Counted from the stretch's first letter, positions 9,763 to 18,618 are shown. The stretch is 64,000 nt of DNA from CAJXII01 sp965242915 (GCA_965242915.1 CBDETN010000027.1:372001-436000); one strand, 5' to 3'. Notes: a model not told the origin generated them from the sequence alone. Made by a program: numbers and translations.

Positions 9763-10308
9763 AATACTACAACTAGAAATCACAGCTAGATTAAGTCGTT
9801 CTAAAAATATACTTACAAAATTTGCTAGCTTTCCTGCTATTAAAACACTAGAAGAGTTTGATTATAACTTTACAATAGGGATTAATTCTAAACAAATAAA
9901 CGAATTAGCATCATTAGAATTTATAAAAAAGCATGAGAATATTATACTTCTAGGACAATCAGGAGTTGGTAAAACTCATCTTGCCATTGCACTTGCATAT
10001 AAAGCTGTCCAGAATAGATTTAAAGTAAAGTTTACAACTATTGCAGATTTACTGTCAAATGCAATTACAGCTAAAAGAGAGAAGAGATACGATACTTTAA
10101 TATGTCTAAAGAAGAAGCTAACCACTTCTTTCAAATAATATCAAAGAGATATGAAAAAGGTTCAACTATACTAACTTCAAATTTAGTATTTAGCAAATGG
10201 GTGCAAATATTTGCAGGTGATAAAGTTGTAACGACAGCTATTCTTGACAGAATATTACACCATTCACATATTATAAATATTCAAGGTGATAGTAATTTAA
10301 ATAATTAA
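9749..10308 (+). pseudogene. IstB-type ATPase of an IS21-family element, internally deleted
   Basis: The first part carries the IstB N-terminal segment and an intact Walker A (LLGQSGVGKTHLAIALAYKA). After KREKRYDTLI the sequence jumps to SKEEANHFFQIISKRYEKG in another frame. The expected Walker B segment is missing, so an internal deletion with frameshift has occurred. The C-terminal part (STILTSNLVFSKW, DKVVTTAILDRILHHSHI) is typical IstB. No IstA transposase is present. The first codons may come from the integrase junction. Confidence 0.85.
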
Positions 10309-10391
10309 TTGGTCCAAAGTAGTGTTGGTTTAAGTTTCAGAGTGTAACTATTTTTAACTTTTACCTGCCCATTTTAGCAGTTCGCTTGACA
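10309..10391. mobile_element. Terminal region of the IS21-type remnant
   Basis: Noncoding bases follow the istB relic and end with TTCGCTTGACA, whose complement begins with TGT as IS21-family ends do. At 10391-10392 the metallophosphoesterase frame begins abruptly, which fixes the element boundary from the other side. Confidence 0.5.
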
Positions 10392-10948
10392 GTTATTACC
10401 ACCAAATGGGCATTTAACTTATTTATTCTTTGGACAATATCTTTAATAAATTTTGCATTAATAAGTCCACCAATATGCAAATCACTTAATTGAACTATTT
10501 TATATGATTGTTTTAAATTATTAATTTTAATATTTACTTTTTCTATTTGAACAAACCTTGCTTCATAAATTGACCTTGCGCTAAGTGCTGTTGCCATTAC
10601 TAAAGATGAGATATCTAAAGATTTTTTAAAAAACTTTCTTCTTGAATGTGAGATTGGCATTTTTGTTAATAAAACTCTTGATATATCATATATCAAAGTT
10701 GTACAAAAAAGTAAAAACAATATACCCATAGGGATTGAAACTAGGAAATACAACCAGTTGGAAATATCCACATAATATCTTGCGACCATATATCCAATAA
10801 TACCGATAAAATTAATAACTAAAAAAATATTAAGGTAAGATTTAATATTTTTCTTTAGATCAAGTTTTGCAATTAACCTTTTTGATATATAAAGATTCAA
10901 CAACATAAAAACTATTAAAAAAATTGTTACAAACAATACAACTCTCAT
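10361..10948 (-). pseudogene. Membrane-anchored metallophosphoesterase, 3' end removed by an IS21-type remnant
   Basis: The N-terminal 140 residues contain about four hydrophobic helices, then a basic stretch (SHSRRKFFKKSL). The calcineurin-like phosphoesterase domain starts at KIVQLSDLHIGG, with the Asp and His metal ligands, and reaches HLVVIT, where GDxxD should follow. Instead the frame crosses into the IS end and stops after a short unrelated tail (VKRTAKMGR). Most of the catalytic domain is missing. The intact family members are about 370 residues, so roughly half is lost. Confidence 0.8.
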
Positions 10949-11048
10949 ATTTGAATTTCTTTCATAGACAAAGTTTATCTAAATATGTATTAAATAAAAT
11001 TTTGGTACAATGCAAAAAAATAAAATTTTTATATCAAGGTACTTCAAT

Positions 11049-11468
11049 ATGACATATACATTTATACATATCATACATATCTTTTCAGTTTTTATTTATG
11101 GTGGATTTTTAATCACAGATAATTTAATTTTAATGAGAATGCAGAAAACTTTATCACCTGAGAAATATACAGAAGTCAGAAAATATTTTGCCCTATTTAC
11201 AAAGCAATTAGTTCCAAAAGCATTAATTGTAGCTGTTGCTTCTGGTCTTTATCTTGCATCACAGGTTTTTGGTGAAATATCTCCTGATGGTTTTAGTACC
11301 TTTCAAATTATTTTATCAGTAAAAATATTTTTAGGCGGTTGGCTTGGATTAAGAGGAGTCTTGCAAGTATTTTTTGGAATACAACCATTTGTATTTACAT
11401 CACATAGATTCCCATTTATTTTAGTTGTAACTATTATATTACTTTCTCAACTAATGTTTGCCTTTTAA
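11049..11468 (+). CDS. Small integral membrane protein, four predicted helices
   Basis: The ATG at 11049 was chosen because a CAAGG motif precedes it by about 8 bases, whereas the in-frame ATG 39 bases upstream has no ribosome-binding site. The protein of about 139 residues has four hydrophobic helices, with His pairs in the first helix (FIHIIHIFSVFIYGG) and a His in the last loop (FTSHRFPF). Such an arrangement is seen in small CopD-like and haem-associated membrane proteins, but no function can be assigned. It is convergent with dapE. Confidence 0.6.
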   Translation: MTYTFIHIIHIFSVFIYGGFLITDNLILMRMQKTLSPEKYTEVRKYFALFTKQLVPKALIVAVASGLYLASQVFGEISPDGFSTFQIILSVKIFLGGWLGLRGVLQVFFGIQPFVFTSHRFPFILVVTIILLSQLMFAF

Positions 11469-11490
11469 TTAACTTCATAAAACAATAGAC

Positions 11491-11515
11491 TTATCAAGCT
11501 TATCTTGCTTGATAA
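11491..11515. terminator. Hairpin between convergent genes
   Basis: A perfect 9-bp stem (TTATCAAGC with GCTTGATAA) has a 7-base loop and lies between the membrane protein gene and dapE, which converge. It could act for both strands, although no strong T run follows on either side. Confidence 0.5.
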
Positions 11516-11535
11516 AGTTAAATAATTTCTTACAA

Positions 11536-12645
11536 CTAAAAATTTTTTATTAAAACTTCAAAAATCTTAGTTAAATCTTCTACTTCTTTTATTGTAGTTC
11601 TTTCATTTAATGAATGTATGGTATCGTTTATCACACCAAACTCAACCGTGTCTACATTAAACTGACCAAAAAACCTTGCATCGCTGGTACCACCAGCTGT
11701 GCTGTGTTTAGTTTGAATGCCTGTAACTTCTTTAATAGCATCATCAACAGCAGATATAACTTTAGAATCTTTATTTGTCATAAAGGGAAATGAGCCCTGT
11801 GTTGTTTTTAAATTATAATTCATTTCACCAAAATATTTATGTACAAAATCTTCAATATCTTTTTTTGTAGTTTTCGTAGAGTTTCTTACATTAAACATCA
11901 TTTTTAGTTTTGCAGGAGTTACATTTGTCACTTCCATGCCTGCTCGAATATCAGTAATTACAAATTGACTTGGAGCAAAAAACTCATCACCGTCATCAAG
12001 ATTAACACCTGCCATTTTATGTAAAACCTGAGATACTTTGTGTATAGGATTAATTGCTTTTTCAGGATATGCAGCATGACCTTGTACTCCAACTTTTTCT
12101 ATTACACCGTTTATACTTCCTCTTCTCCCTACTTTGATAGCATCACCAAAAATATCTTCACAAGTAGGCTCTGCAACAACAGCAAAATCAGGTAGAAAAT
12201 CTTTATCTTTTAAATACTCCAAAATTTTAACGGTTCCATTAACAGCATCACCCTCTTCATCACTGGTTAATAAAATAGATAATGTACCATCAAAAGATTG
12301 TATATGTTTACAAGCATAAAGAAAAGCAGCAACACCACTTTTCATATCTTGTGTACCACGGGCTGTTATCACACCATCTTTTTCAGTAGGTTCAAAGGGA
12401 TCAGTATCCCATCCCTCGCCCGCTGGTACTACATCTATATGTCCCGCGAAACACAGATGTTGACAAGAATCATTAAATTTTTTAAAATAAAATCTATTTT
12501 TCACATCTTCATAGTCTAATTCAATACATTCCCAACTCTGACCTAAATACTCAGTTATAAATTCAAATGCACCATCATCATTTGGAGTGATTGATTTAAA
12601 TTGTAATAATTTTTTAAAAAGTTCTATTTGTGTCATTTTTTTCAT
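11536..12645 (-). CDS. dapE: Succinyl-diaminopimelate desuccinylase
   Basis: An M20-family zinc amidohydrolase that removes succinate from N-succinyl-LL-diaminopimelate in the lysine and peptidoglycan precursor pathway. Visible metal and catalytic motifs are the His-x-Asp of CFAGHIDVVPAG, the bridging Asp of ARGTQDMKSG, the Glu pair of TSDEEGDAVNG, the Glu of AEPT and the late His in DTIHSLNE. GGTSDARFF marks the lid/dimerisation region of DapE. Three in-frame ATGs occur within seven codons; the middle one is chosen because AAGGAA lies 9 bases before it. The gene stands alone, with a nucleotidyltransferase gene just upstream on the same strand. Confidence 0.93.
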   Translation of the reverse strand: MKKMTQIELFKKLLQFKSITPNDDGAFEFITEYLGQSWECIELDYEDVKNRFYFKKFNDSCQHLCFAGHIDVVPAGEGWDTDPFEPTEKDGVITARGTQDMKSGVAAFLYACKHIQSFDGTLSILLTSDEEGDAVNGTVKILEYLKDKDFLPDFAVVAEPTCEDIFGDAIKVGRRGSINGVIEKVGVQGHAAYPEKAINPIHKVSQVLHKMAGVNLDDGDEFFAPSQFVITDIRAGMEVTNVTPAKLKMMFNVRNSTKTTKKDIEDFVHKYFGEMNYNLKTTQGSFPFMTNKDSKVISAVDDAIKEVTGIQTKHSTAGGTSDARFFGQFNVDTVEFGVINDTIHSLNERTTIKEVEDLTKIFEVLIKNF

Positions 12646-12666
12646 TTTTTTCATTTCCTTTTGTAA

Positions 12667-12951
12667 TTAAAGCAATATACCATTTTCAATTGCCTCTTGT
12701 TCTATTGGCTTAGTCTTATCATAACTCAAAACAACATCTATTTTTTGTTCACCAATTTTATTTTTTACTTTAACTAAAAAGTCTATTTTCTTTTTTACTT
12801 TATTTGTATCTTTCGTGATAATATAAAGATCAATATCTCCACCTTTTAAATTATCATCTATCCGGCTCCCAAAAAGATAAATTTTCCCATCTGTAAAAGT
12901 TGAAGTAAAACTATCTTTTATAACTTTAATTTCATATTGACTTAATCGCAT
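12667..12951 (-). CDS. mntA: MntA-type nucleotidyltransferase (antitoxin of a HepT/MntA module)
   Basis: A minimal nucleotidyltransferase fold with the motif GS, nine residues, then DID (GSRIDDNLKGGDIDLYI) and a third acidic position in KIDVVLSY. MntA proteins neutralise the HEPN toxin HepT by adding AMP to a Tyr near its active site. The second ATG was preferred because GGAAA lies about 9 bases before it; the first ATG, 15 bases upstream, has no site. It overlaps the 3' end of hepT by about 20 bases, so the two are coupled. Confidence 0.85.
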   Translation of the reverse strand: MRLSQYEIKVIKDSFTSTFTDGKIYLFGSRIDDNLKGGDIDLYIITKDTNKVKKKIDFLVKVKNKIGEQKIDVVLSYDKTKPIEQEAIENGILL

Positions 12952-13378
12952 TTTGTAATTTTCCATAAATATTTTTTAATAATTCATAAGAGTCTAAAGT
13001 AAGCTTAATATTTTCAACTCTTTCATCTATACTAAAGGGATACTCATGTGCTAAAAGATTTCTAATATCCCTCAAACTATCCCATTGAGCTTTATCAATA
13101 ATTTCTAATTTTTCTAAACTATTTAAAACATCAATCATAGGGATAGATGTATTGTCAATCTCTCTTAGTTCATATAAAACCTGCTTAAAAAGTTTCGCTC
13201 CTATTTTATCTTGAAGTTTTGAGAAATTAAATAAAAAACTATTAACTATCCTTGTATTTTTATAGTCTTCAAAAAAGTCACTATCTATTTTTTTGTGTTT
13301 TAACTCTTTATAATCTATATCACAGTTTATAAATATTTGATTGCATATTTTTATAGTTTCTTTTAGTTTTGTTGTCAT
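12932..13378 (-). CDS. hepT: HepT-like HEPN ribonuclease toxin
   Basis: An all-helical protein of 148 residues carrying the HEPN RNase signature R-x4-H-x-Y (RNLLAHEY at about residue 108). The Tyr is the position AMPylated by MntA in characterised pairs. The partner nucleotidyltransferase lies directly downstream in overlap. The protein would act as an RNase toxin, kept silent by modification and usable in phage defence. The first 44 or so codons plus upstream sequence exist as a second, decayed copy about 1.1 kb away beyond fic. Confidence 0.85.
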   Translation of the reverse strand: MTTKLKETIKICNQIFINCDIDYKELKHKKIDSDFFEDYKNTRIVNSFLFNFSKLQDKIGAKLFKQVLYELREIDNTSIPMIDVLNSLEKLEIIDKAQWDSLRDIRNLLAHEYPFSIDERVENIKLTLDSYELLKNIYGKLQNAIKSI

Positions 13379-13393
13379 TTTAGTTTTCTCTTA
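13258..13393. repeat. hepT 5' region, direct-repeat copy 1 (functional copy)
   Basis: About 135 bases covering the hepT start codon, its upstream sequence and roughly the first 40 codons recur at 14350-14485 with scattered substitutions. The two copies have the same orientation and flank the fic gene. Confidence 0.8.
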
Positions 13394-13547
13394 TTTTTAT
13401 ATCTGTTGTGTATATTCTATCACATAGTTGTTTGTAGGGGTATTAAAACAATGTATAATACATTAGAAGGTAGTGTCGACTACTTCCCCTTTTTTTAAAG
13501 CAAAAGTAACTGTTAGGGTTTGGTTAGATGTATAACTTTTCAACCCA

Positions 13548-14339
13548 TTATATTTTACTTCTTACCTCATCTAAGATATATTGACTATTTTTATATTCTG
13601 ATTTAAAAAATTCGTATATAGCATCAAAATATTCATTTTCTTCTATAAGTTGTTTTGATTTATTATCTAATTTTAATACACTTAAATTATATGTAGTTAA
13701 AAGGTTTATATAGGTTTCTCTTTTCTTATTAGAAATAATTAAAGGCAAAAAACCATTCTTTAGCATAAATATATTTGATAGTAATCTAGCTAACCTACCA
13801 TTTCCATCAAAAAATGGATGAATAGAGGTAAATTCGATATGACATCTTGTGTATTTTTTTATACTTTGCTCTAAAGTTAAATTTTGTTTTTTTATATCAG
13901 AAAATTCGTTGAACCATATATTCATAAGATAATTTACATCATTTGGATGTGGATAAGGATGAAAATCTTTTTTATTATCCTTATTTAAAATATATCTACC
14001 ATTCTCTATCACTTTATATGTTCCTAGTGGGCATTCTATATCGATATTCAAAGTTGTTTGTACTGCTTTATGAAGTTTAAATATATCCTCCTCTATAAGT
14101 AAATCTTTATTTAATAGTTCATAAACTATATCAATAGCTCTAGCATGTCCTACAACCTCTTCATGCTCTCTTAGAGTTATCCCGGATACTGTGAGTCCTT
14201 GCTCTATAATAAATGAAGTATCCCCTAAAGATACTGTATTTCCCTCTATCGCATTTGAGGTGTATGTCCATAATATTTTTAATTCATCTTTTACTATCTT
14301 TTGTGCTGTTCTTGTCATACCATCATATACATTAGCCAT
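13548..14339 (-). CDS. Fic-domain protein (predicted AMP-transferase, N-terminal inhibitory motif)
   Basis: The catalytic motif is complete: HPFFDGNGRLAR, with the His, the phosphate-binding Gly-Asn-Gly and the Arg. An N-terminal SNAIEGN matches the (S/T)xxxE(G/N) inhibitory helix, placing it with the Fic proteins that carry their antitoxin segment in cis. Fic enzymes transfer AMP or other nucleotide moieties to hydroxyl side chains. It lies between the functional hepT and a decayed second hepT 5' end, inside a defence-gene cluster. The target protein cannot be inferred. Confidence 0.88.
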   Translation of the reverse strand: MANVYDGMTRTAQKIVKDELKILWTYTSNAIEGNTVSLGDTSFIIEQGLTVSGITLREHEEVVGHARAIDIVYELLNKDLLIEEDIFKLHKAVQTTLNIDIECPLGTYKVIENGRYILNKDNKKDFHPYPHPNDVNYLMNIWFNEFSDIKKQNLTLEQSIKKYTRCHIEFTSIHPFFDGNGRLARLLSNIFMLKNGFLPLIISNKKRETYINLLTTYNLSVLKLDNKSKQLIEENEYFDAIYEFFKSEYKNSQYILDEVRSKI

Positions 14340-14349
14340 TTTTTATCCC

Positions 14350-14485
14350 TTTTATAGTCTTCAAAAAAGTCACTATCTATTACTTTGTGTTTTAATTCTT
14401 TATAAGCTATATCACAGTTTGCGAATATTTAATTGCATATTTTTGTAGTTTCTTTAAGTTTTGTTATCATTTTATTTTTCTCTTG
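14350..14485. repeat. hepT 5' region, direct-repeat copy 2 (decayed)
   Basis: This matches 13258-13393 closely. Read leftward it would start MITKLKETTKICN and then stop, because the Gln codon CAA of the intact copy is TAA here. It then continues in frame through the KELKH...DSDFFEDYK stretch before losing homology just upstream of fic. It is a fragment, not a gene. The remaining bases up to the CRISPR array are AT-rich with nothing recognisable. Confidence 0.8.
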
Positions 14486-14559
14486 TTTTATTAAAGCTAC
14501 TAATGAATTTTAGTTCATATATAATATCTAATTAGAATAAATAGTAATATTAAAGTCTA

Positions 14560-17234
14560 AATTCTACCTACTTTCAAATCCCCATTTGATATAATCCTTG
14601 TAGTGTGAATATGCCACCGCAGTTGGCTTTAACCTACTTTCAAATCCCCATTTGATATAATAAAGGGAAACTTGTCAATATTACTGATGTTGCTTTAACC
14701 TACTTTCAAATCCCCATTTGATATAATAATACTGTTTTAACAAATACCATAAGCGGAGCTTTAACCTACTTTCAAATCCCCATTTGATATAATATAATCT
14801 TTAGCCTGATTAGTGAAATCTTTGCTTTAACCTACTTTCAAATCCCCATTTGATATAATTAAATTTGCTATGCTATCTACAGGAACGGCGCTTTAACCTA
14901 CTTTCAAATCCCCATTTGATATAATTATTTGCTATTTTAGTTGTAACTTCTTGTTGCTTTAACCTACTTTCAAATCCCCATTTGATATAATTCAAGGATA
15001 AACCTTAAGTTATTTTGATAAGCTTTAACCTACTTTCAAATCCCCATTTGATATAATCATAAATAGTTAATTAATAAATTGACCTACGCTTTAACCTACT
15101 TTCAAATCCCCATTTGATATAATTCACTTTAAACCCATCACACTCACGCACTAGCTTTAACCTACTTTCAAATCCCCATTTGATATAATACTATCTATTA
15201 GTATTTAATATAAACATAAGCTTTAACCTACTTTCAAATCCCCATTTGATATAATTATCTTCAACCCTATGTTTTACATTTTCATGCTTTAACCTACTTT
15301 CAAATCCCCATTTGATATAATAATAGAGTAGGGATGAAGATAGTTAATAAGGCTTTAACCTACTTTCAAATCCCCATTTGATATAATTGCAGAGTCTTTA
15401 CTACCACTATAGGTAAGCTTTAACCTACTTTCAAATCCCCATTTGATATAATTTATGACAAAAATTGACAGAACAAAAACACGCTTTAACCTACTTTCAA
15501 ATCCCCATTTGATATAATTATATGTATTAAATACTAATAAATAGTATCGCTTTAACCTACTTTCAAATCCCCATTTGATATAATCAATGCAGTTTTTATT
15601 AGTAACCTTAATTAGCTTTAACCTACTTTCAAATCCCCATTTGATATAATTTTGATGGTATTATTTAATAGATTTATAGGGCTTTAACCTACTTTCAAAT
15701 CCCCATTTGATATAATGATGTCCCTTTATATGCAAAAACTTTAAATGCTTTAACCTACTTTCAAATCCCCATTTGATATAATTTGGATATATTTCTCTTA
15801 AAGAATTAAAAGGCTTTAACCTACTTTCAAATCCCCATTTGATATAATCTTTATAAAATGCAATAACATTTCATTTGAGCTTTAACCTACTTTCAAATCC
15901 CCATTTGATATAATAAAATGAAAGGAAAAAATTAGATTTTGTATGCTTTAACCTACTTTCAAATCCCCATTTGATATAATTTGATTACGATATTTATACA
16001 TTTTACAATCGCTTTAACCTACTTTCAAATCCCCATTTGATATAATATTCCGCTGATGCTCTTTTAACAGATGCAGGCTTTAACCTACTTTCAAATCCCC
16101 ATTTGATATAATTGATACATAGTTGTATAGATGTGAACAATCGCTTTAACCTACTTTCAAATCCCCATTTGATATAATTAAAGCATACTCTGTTGCTCCT
16201 GTTGCGTTGCTTTAACCTACTTTCAAATCCCCATTTGATATAATTAAAATAATGTATAGTTCTGTATACTGTATGCTTTAACCTACTTTCAAATCCCCAT
16301 TTGATATAATTTTAAATAGTATATTTTCTAAAAGATATACGCTTTAACCTACTTTCAAATCCCCATTTGATATAATTTTAAATAGTATATTTTCTAAAAG
16401 ATATGTGCTTTAACCTACTTTCAAATCCCCATTTGATATAATAAAAGATATTTAGATTTAACATTTGATGTGGCTTTAACCTACTTTCAAATCCCCATTT
16501 GATATAATAAACGGGTTCTATAAGTATAAATACTGGTGGCTTTAACCTACTTTCAAATCCCCATTTGATATAATCAACGAGAAAAACTTATTAAAAAGAT
16601 TTATGGCTTTAACCTACTTTCAAATCCCCATTTGATATAATTTTATTTAAGGTTTTATAGTATAGACTTTCGCTTTAACCTACTTTCAAATCCCCATTTG
16701 ATATAATTAATAGCAAGCGTATCTATACAACTATGTGCTTTAACCTACTTTCAAATCCCCATTTGATATAATCTAAAAATGAATGGACAGCTAAATCACT
16801 TGGCTTTAACCTACTTTCAAATCCCCATTTGATATAATAAAAATTTAATGAAGCTGCAATGTTTGTGGGGCTTTAACCTACTTTCAAATCCCCATTTGAT
16901 ATAATTATGGTTTTTATGATGATGATAAACAAGGTAGCTTTAACCTACTTTCAAATCCCCATTTGATATAATGAAGAAATAATTAAGACCTTCACTAATG
17001 AAGCTTTAACCTACTTTCAAATCCCCATTTGATATAATCAGGAATGGGTATTACTCAAATTGACTATGCTTTAACCTACTTTCAAATCCCCATTTGATAT
17101 AATCAACTATTGTATCTCTTTGAACATCTGCTAGCTTTAACCTACTTTCAAATCCCCATTTGATATAATATATAATTAATCTTACAGATAAGTATGACGC
17201 TTTAACCTACTTTCAAATCCCCATTTGATATAAT
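14560..17234 (+). CRISPR. Type II-C CRISPR array, 41 repeats and 40 spacers
   Basis: The 36-bp repeat begins GCTTTAACCTACTTTC and ends CCCCATTTGATATAAT; I counted 41 copies. Spacers are mostly 30 bases, with a few of 29 or 31. Internal repeats look identical, while the copy at 14560 differs at positions 1, 2, 5 and 6 and marks the old end of the array. Every repeat ends with TGATATAAT, a perfect extended -10 element, so each crRNA can be transcribed rightward from its own repeat, as known for Neisseria and Campylobacter type II-C systems. A matching anti-repeat lies between cas1 and cas9. The array is uninterrupted and the cas genes are intact, so the system is probably functional. Confidence 0.97.
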
Positions 17235-17282
17235 ATACATCTTAAATCCCTTTAAAACAGGGCTCTGAGATGACTTATAGCA
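17235..17282. promoter_or_regulatory. Presumed leader between the last repeat and cas2
   Basis: A 48-base stretch between the final perfect repeat and the cas2 stop codon. Since the degenerate repeat is at the opposite end, new spacers are probably added here. It contains a weak CCCT/AGGG inverted repeat and nothing else notable. Confidence 0.4.
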
Positions 17283-17636
17283 CTAAAAAACCATTAAAGT
17301 TTGCGCCTGTTCTGCTATCTTTTTCTCTGGTTTTTCACGATAATTTTCTATGATTTTCATATTTGAATATTGACTTTCTGTAATTTTGATAATTCTTATA
17401 GAACCATTTAACGGTGCTGATAATTCTATTTTTCTCTCATATTTTTGTGCTACCACCAAACTTCTACAAAATCTTATGTAAACAGAATACTGAAACATTA
17501 TAAAACCCAATTCAAAAAGTTTTTTTCTAAATTTACGATATTTATCTAAATCTTTTTTAGTTTCTGTCGGCATATCAAACATCACAAATAAAACCATCTT
17601 TCTATACCCACTTATTGCACTATTTATATTTCTCAT
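17283..17636 (-). CDS. cas2: CRISPR-associated endonuclease Cas2
   Basis: A 117-residue ferredoxin-like protein starting its first strand with KMVLFVMFDMPTETKKD, in which the conserved Asp follows the strand. SVYIRF gives the second typical strand. Cas2 dimers bridge two Cas1 dimers in the spacer integration complex. The ATG overlaps the cas1 stop (ATGA), and the gene is the last of the leftward cas operon, next to the array. Confidence 0.92.
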   Translation of the reverse strand: MRNINSAISGYRKMVLFVMFDMPTETKKDLDKYRKFRKKLFELGFIMFQYSVYIRFCRSLVVAQKYERKIELSAPLNGSIRIIKITESQYSNMKIIENYREKPEKKIAEQAQTLMVF

Positions 17637-18514
17637 TCTTTTATCAAAAAAAACAACTCTATATCTTCTCTTTTATTTAAACAAAAAGATTGATAAGAAG
17701 ATACAATATTTTTAATCGCTTCATTTACTAAAGTTTGTTGGTTTTGATTATTTCTAACTTTTAAATAAAGCAGTCCTACTAATTCTTGCTTATTTTTTGA
17801 AGATAATGGATTATCTTTACTAATATTGTTTAAAACATATCTATCTATTATAGGTCTAAATGGCTCTATTAAATCATCTGCTAAATTAAAAGCATTTAAT
17901 TCACTAGAGTGCCACATACCAAAAGATGGATTTAGTCCGTAAGCTATGATATATCTAATTATTGAACTTCTTAAAATACTATAGCCATAGTTTAAAGCTA
18001 TATTTCTATTATCTTCTATATTATTTCTATAAAAATCTTTTCCAAATAGTTCTTTAAAATAATAAGAAGCCCCAACTGCTTCAATATTATTTTTATCTCC
18101 AGAATTAATTTTTTTTAAAAGTGAATATAAATAATCATCATCTTTAATAGTATTTAATGTATCTGCTTGATTTAAAATCTTACTATATATTACACTTTGC
18201 CAAAGACGATTTAATCTAGGCTTGTTTATATTGATTTGTGATTTTTGTATCTTTGAAGTTCTACTATTTTTATATAATCCCATTGATATAGCTGATGGAT
18301 TATATTTATCATCCACAAATACAACTGATATATTTGCTTTTGCCATATTTGATAATAGTGATGATGTAATAGTTGTTTGTTGGTTTTCAACTATCATTAT
18401 ATCTATATCATCAAGAGATACTAAAGTAGCTGTAAATTCATTTTTTACACTCATTGAGTTGTTTTGATAACTTAAGTAAGATTTGTTTTTGATAAATATT
18501 TGTTTAAAAGACAT
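17633..18514 (-). CDS. cas1: CRISPR-associated integrase Cas1 (type II)
   Basis: The N-terminus (MSFKQIFIKNKSYLSYQNN) matches type II Cas1 proteins, fixing the start. Metal-binding residues are visible: Glu in EAVGASYYFKELFG, His in GMWHSSELNAFNLADDL, and the acidic residue in DDLIEPFRP. It catalyses spacer insertion at the leader end of the array. No ribosome-binding site is visible: the bases before the ATG are the T run of the tracrRNA terminator, so translation may depend on readthrough RNA or an unusual leader. Confidence 0.93.
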   Translation of the reverse strand: MSFKQIFIKNKSYLSYQNNSMSVKNEFTATLVSLDDIDIMIVENQQTTITSSLLSNMAKANISVVFVDDKYNPSAISMGLYKNSRTSKIQKSQININKPRLNRLWQSVIYSKILNQADTLNTIKDDDYLYSLLKKINSGDKNNIEAVGASYYFKELFGKDFYRNNIEDNRNIALNYGYSILRSSIIRYIIAYGLNPSFGMWHSSELNAFNLADDLIEPFRPIIDRYVLNNISKDNPLSSKNKQELVGLLYLKVRNNQNQQTLVNEAIKNIVSSYQSFCLNKREDIELFFLIKE

Positions 18515-18515
18515 T

Positions 18516-18612
18516 AAAAAATCCCGACTTTAAGAATAAATCTTGTGAGGCTCGGGAAAACACCTCTTGCTTTAACCAAAATTTTCAAATCCCCATTTGA
18601 TATATTTGAAGC
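18516..18612 (-). ncRNA. tracrRNA for the type II-C Cas9
   Basis: On the minus strand the RNA begins with an anti-repeat (18569-18606) complementary to almost the full CRISPR repeat. Nine pairs (GGTTAAAGC) next to the nexus are followed by a bulge two bases longer than the repeat side and a long upper stem. A short hairpin region follows, and then a terminator: TCCCGA pairs with TCGGGA across a loop containing an AAGA/TCTT inner stem, followed by six T. The -10 element TATAAT of the CRISPR repeat is TATATT here, so the copy no longer forms a canonical rightward promoter. The 3' T run ends two bases before the cas1 start codon. Confidence 0.9.
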
Positions 18613-18618
18613 AGATAA

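Noticed and set aside
13464..13498. Hairpin with following T run between hepT and fic
   Set aside because: The T run serves the plus strand, on which no gene ends here; kept out of the feature list.
14560..17234. Spacers matching genes in this window (self-targeting)
   Set aside because: I noticed no match, but cannot scan reliably by eye, so nothing is claimed.
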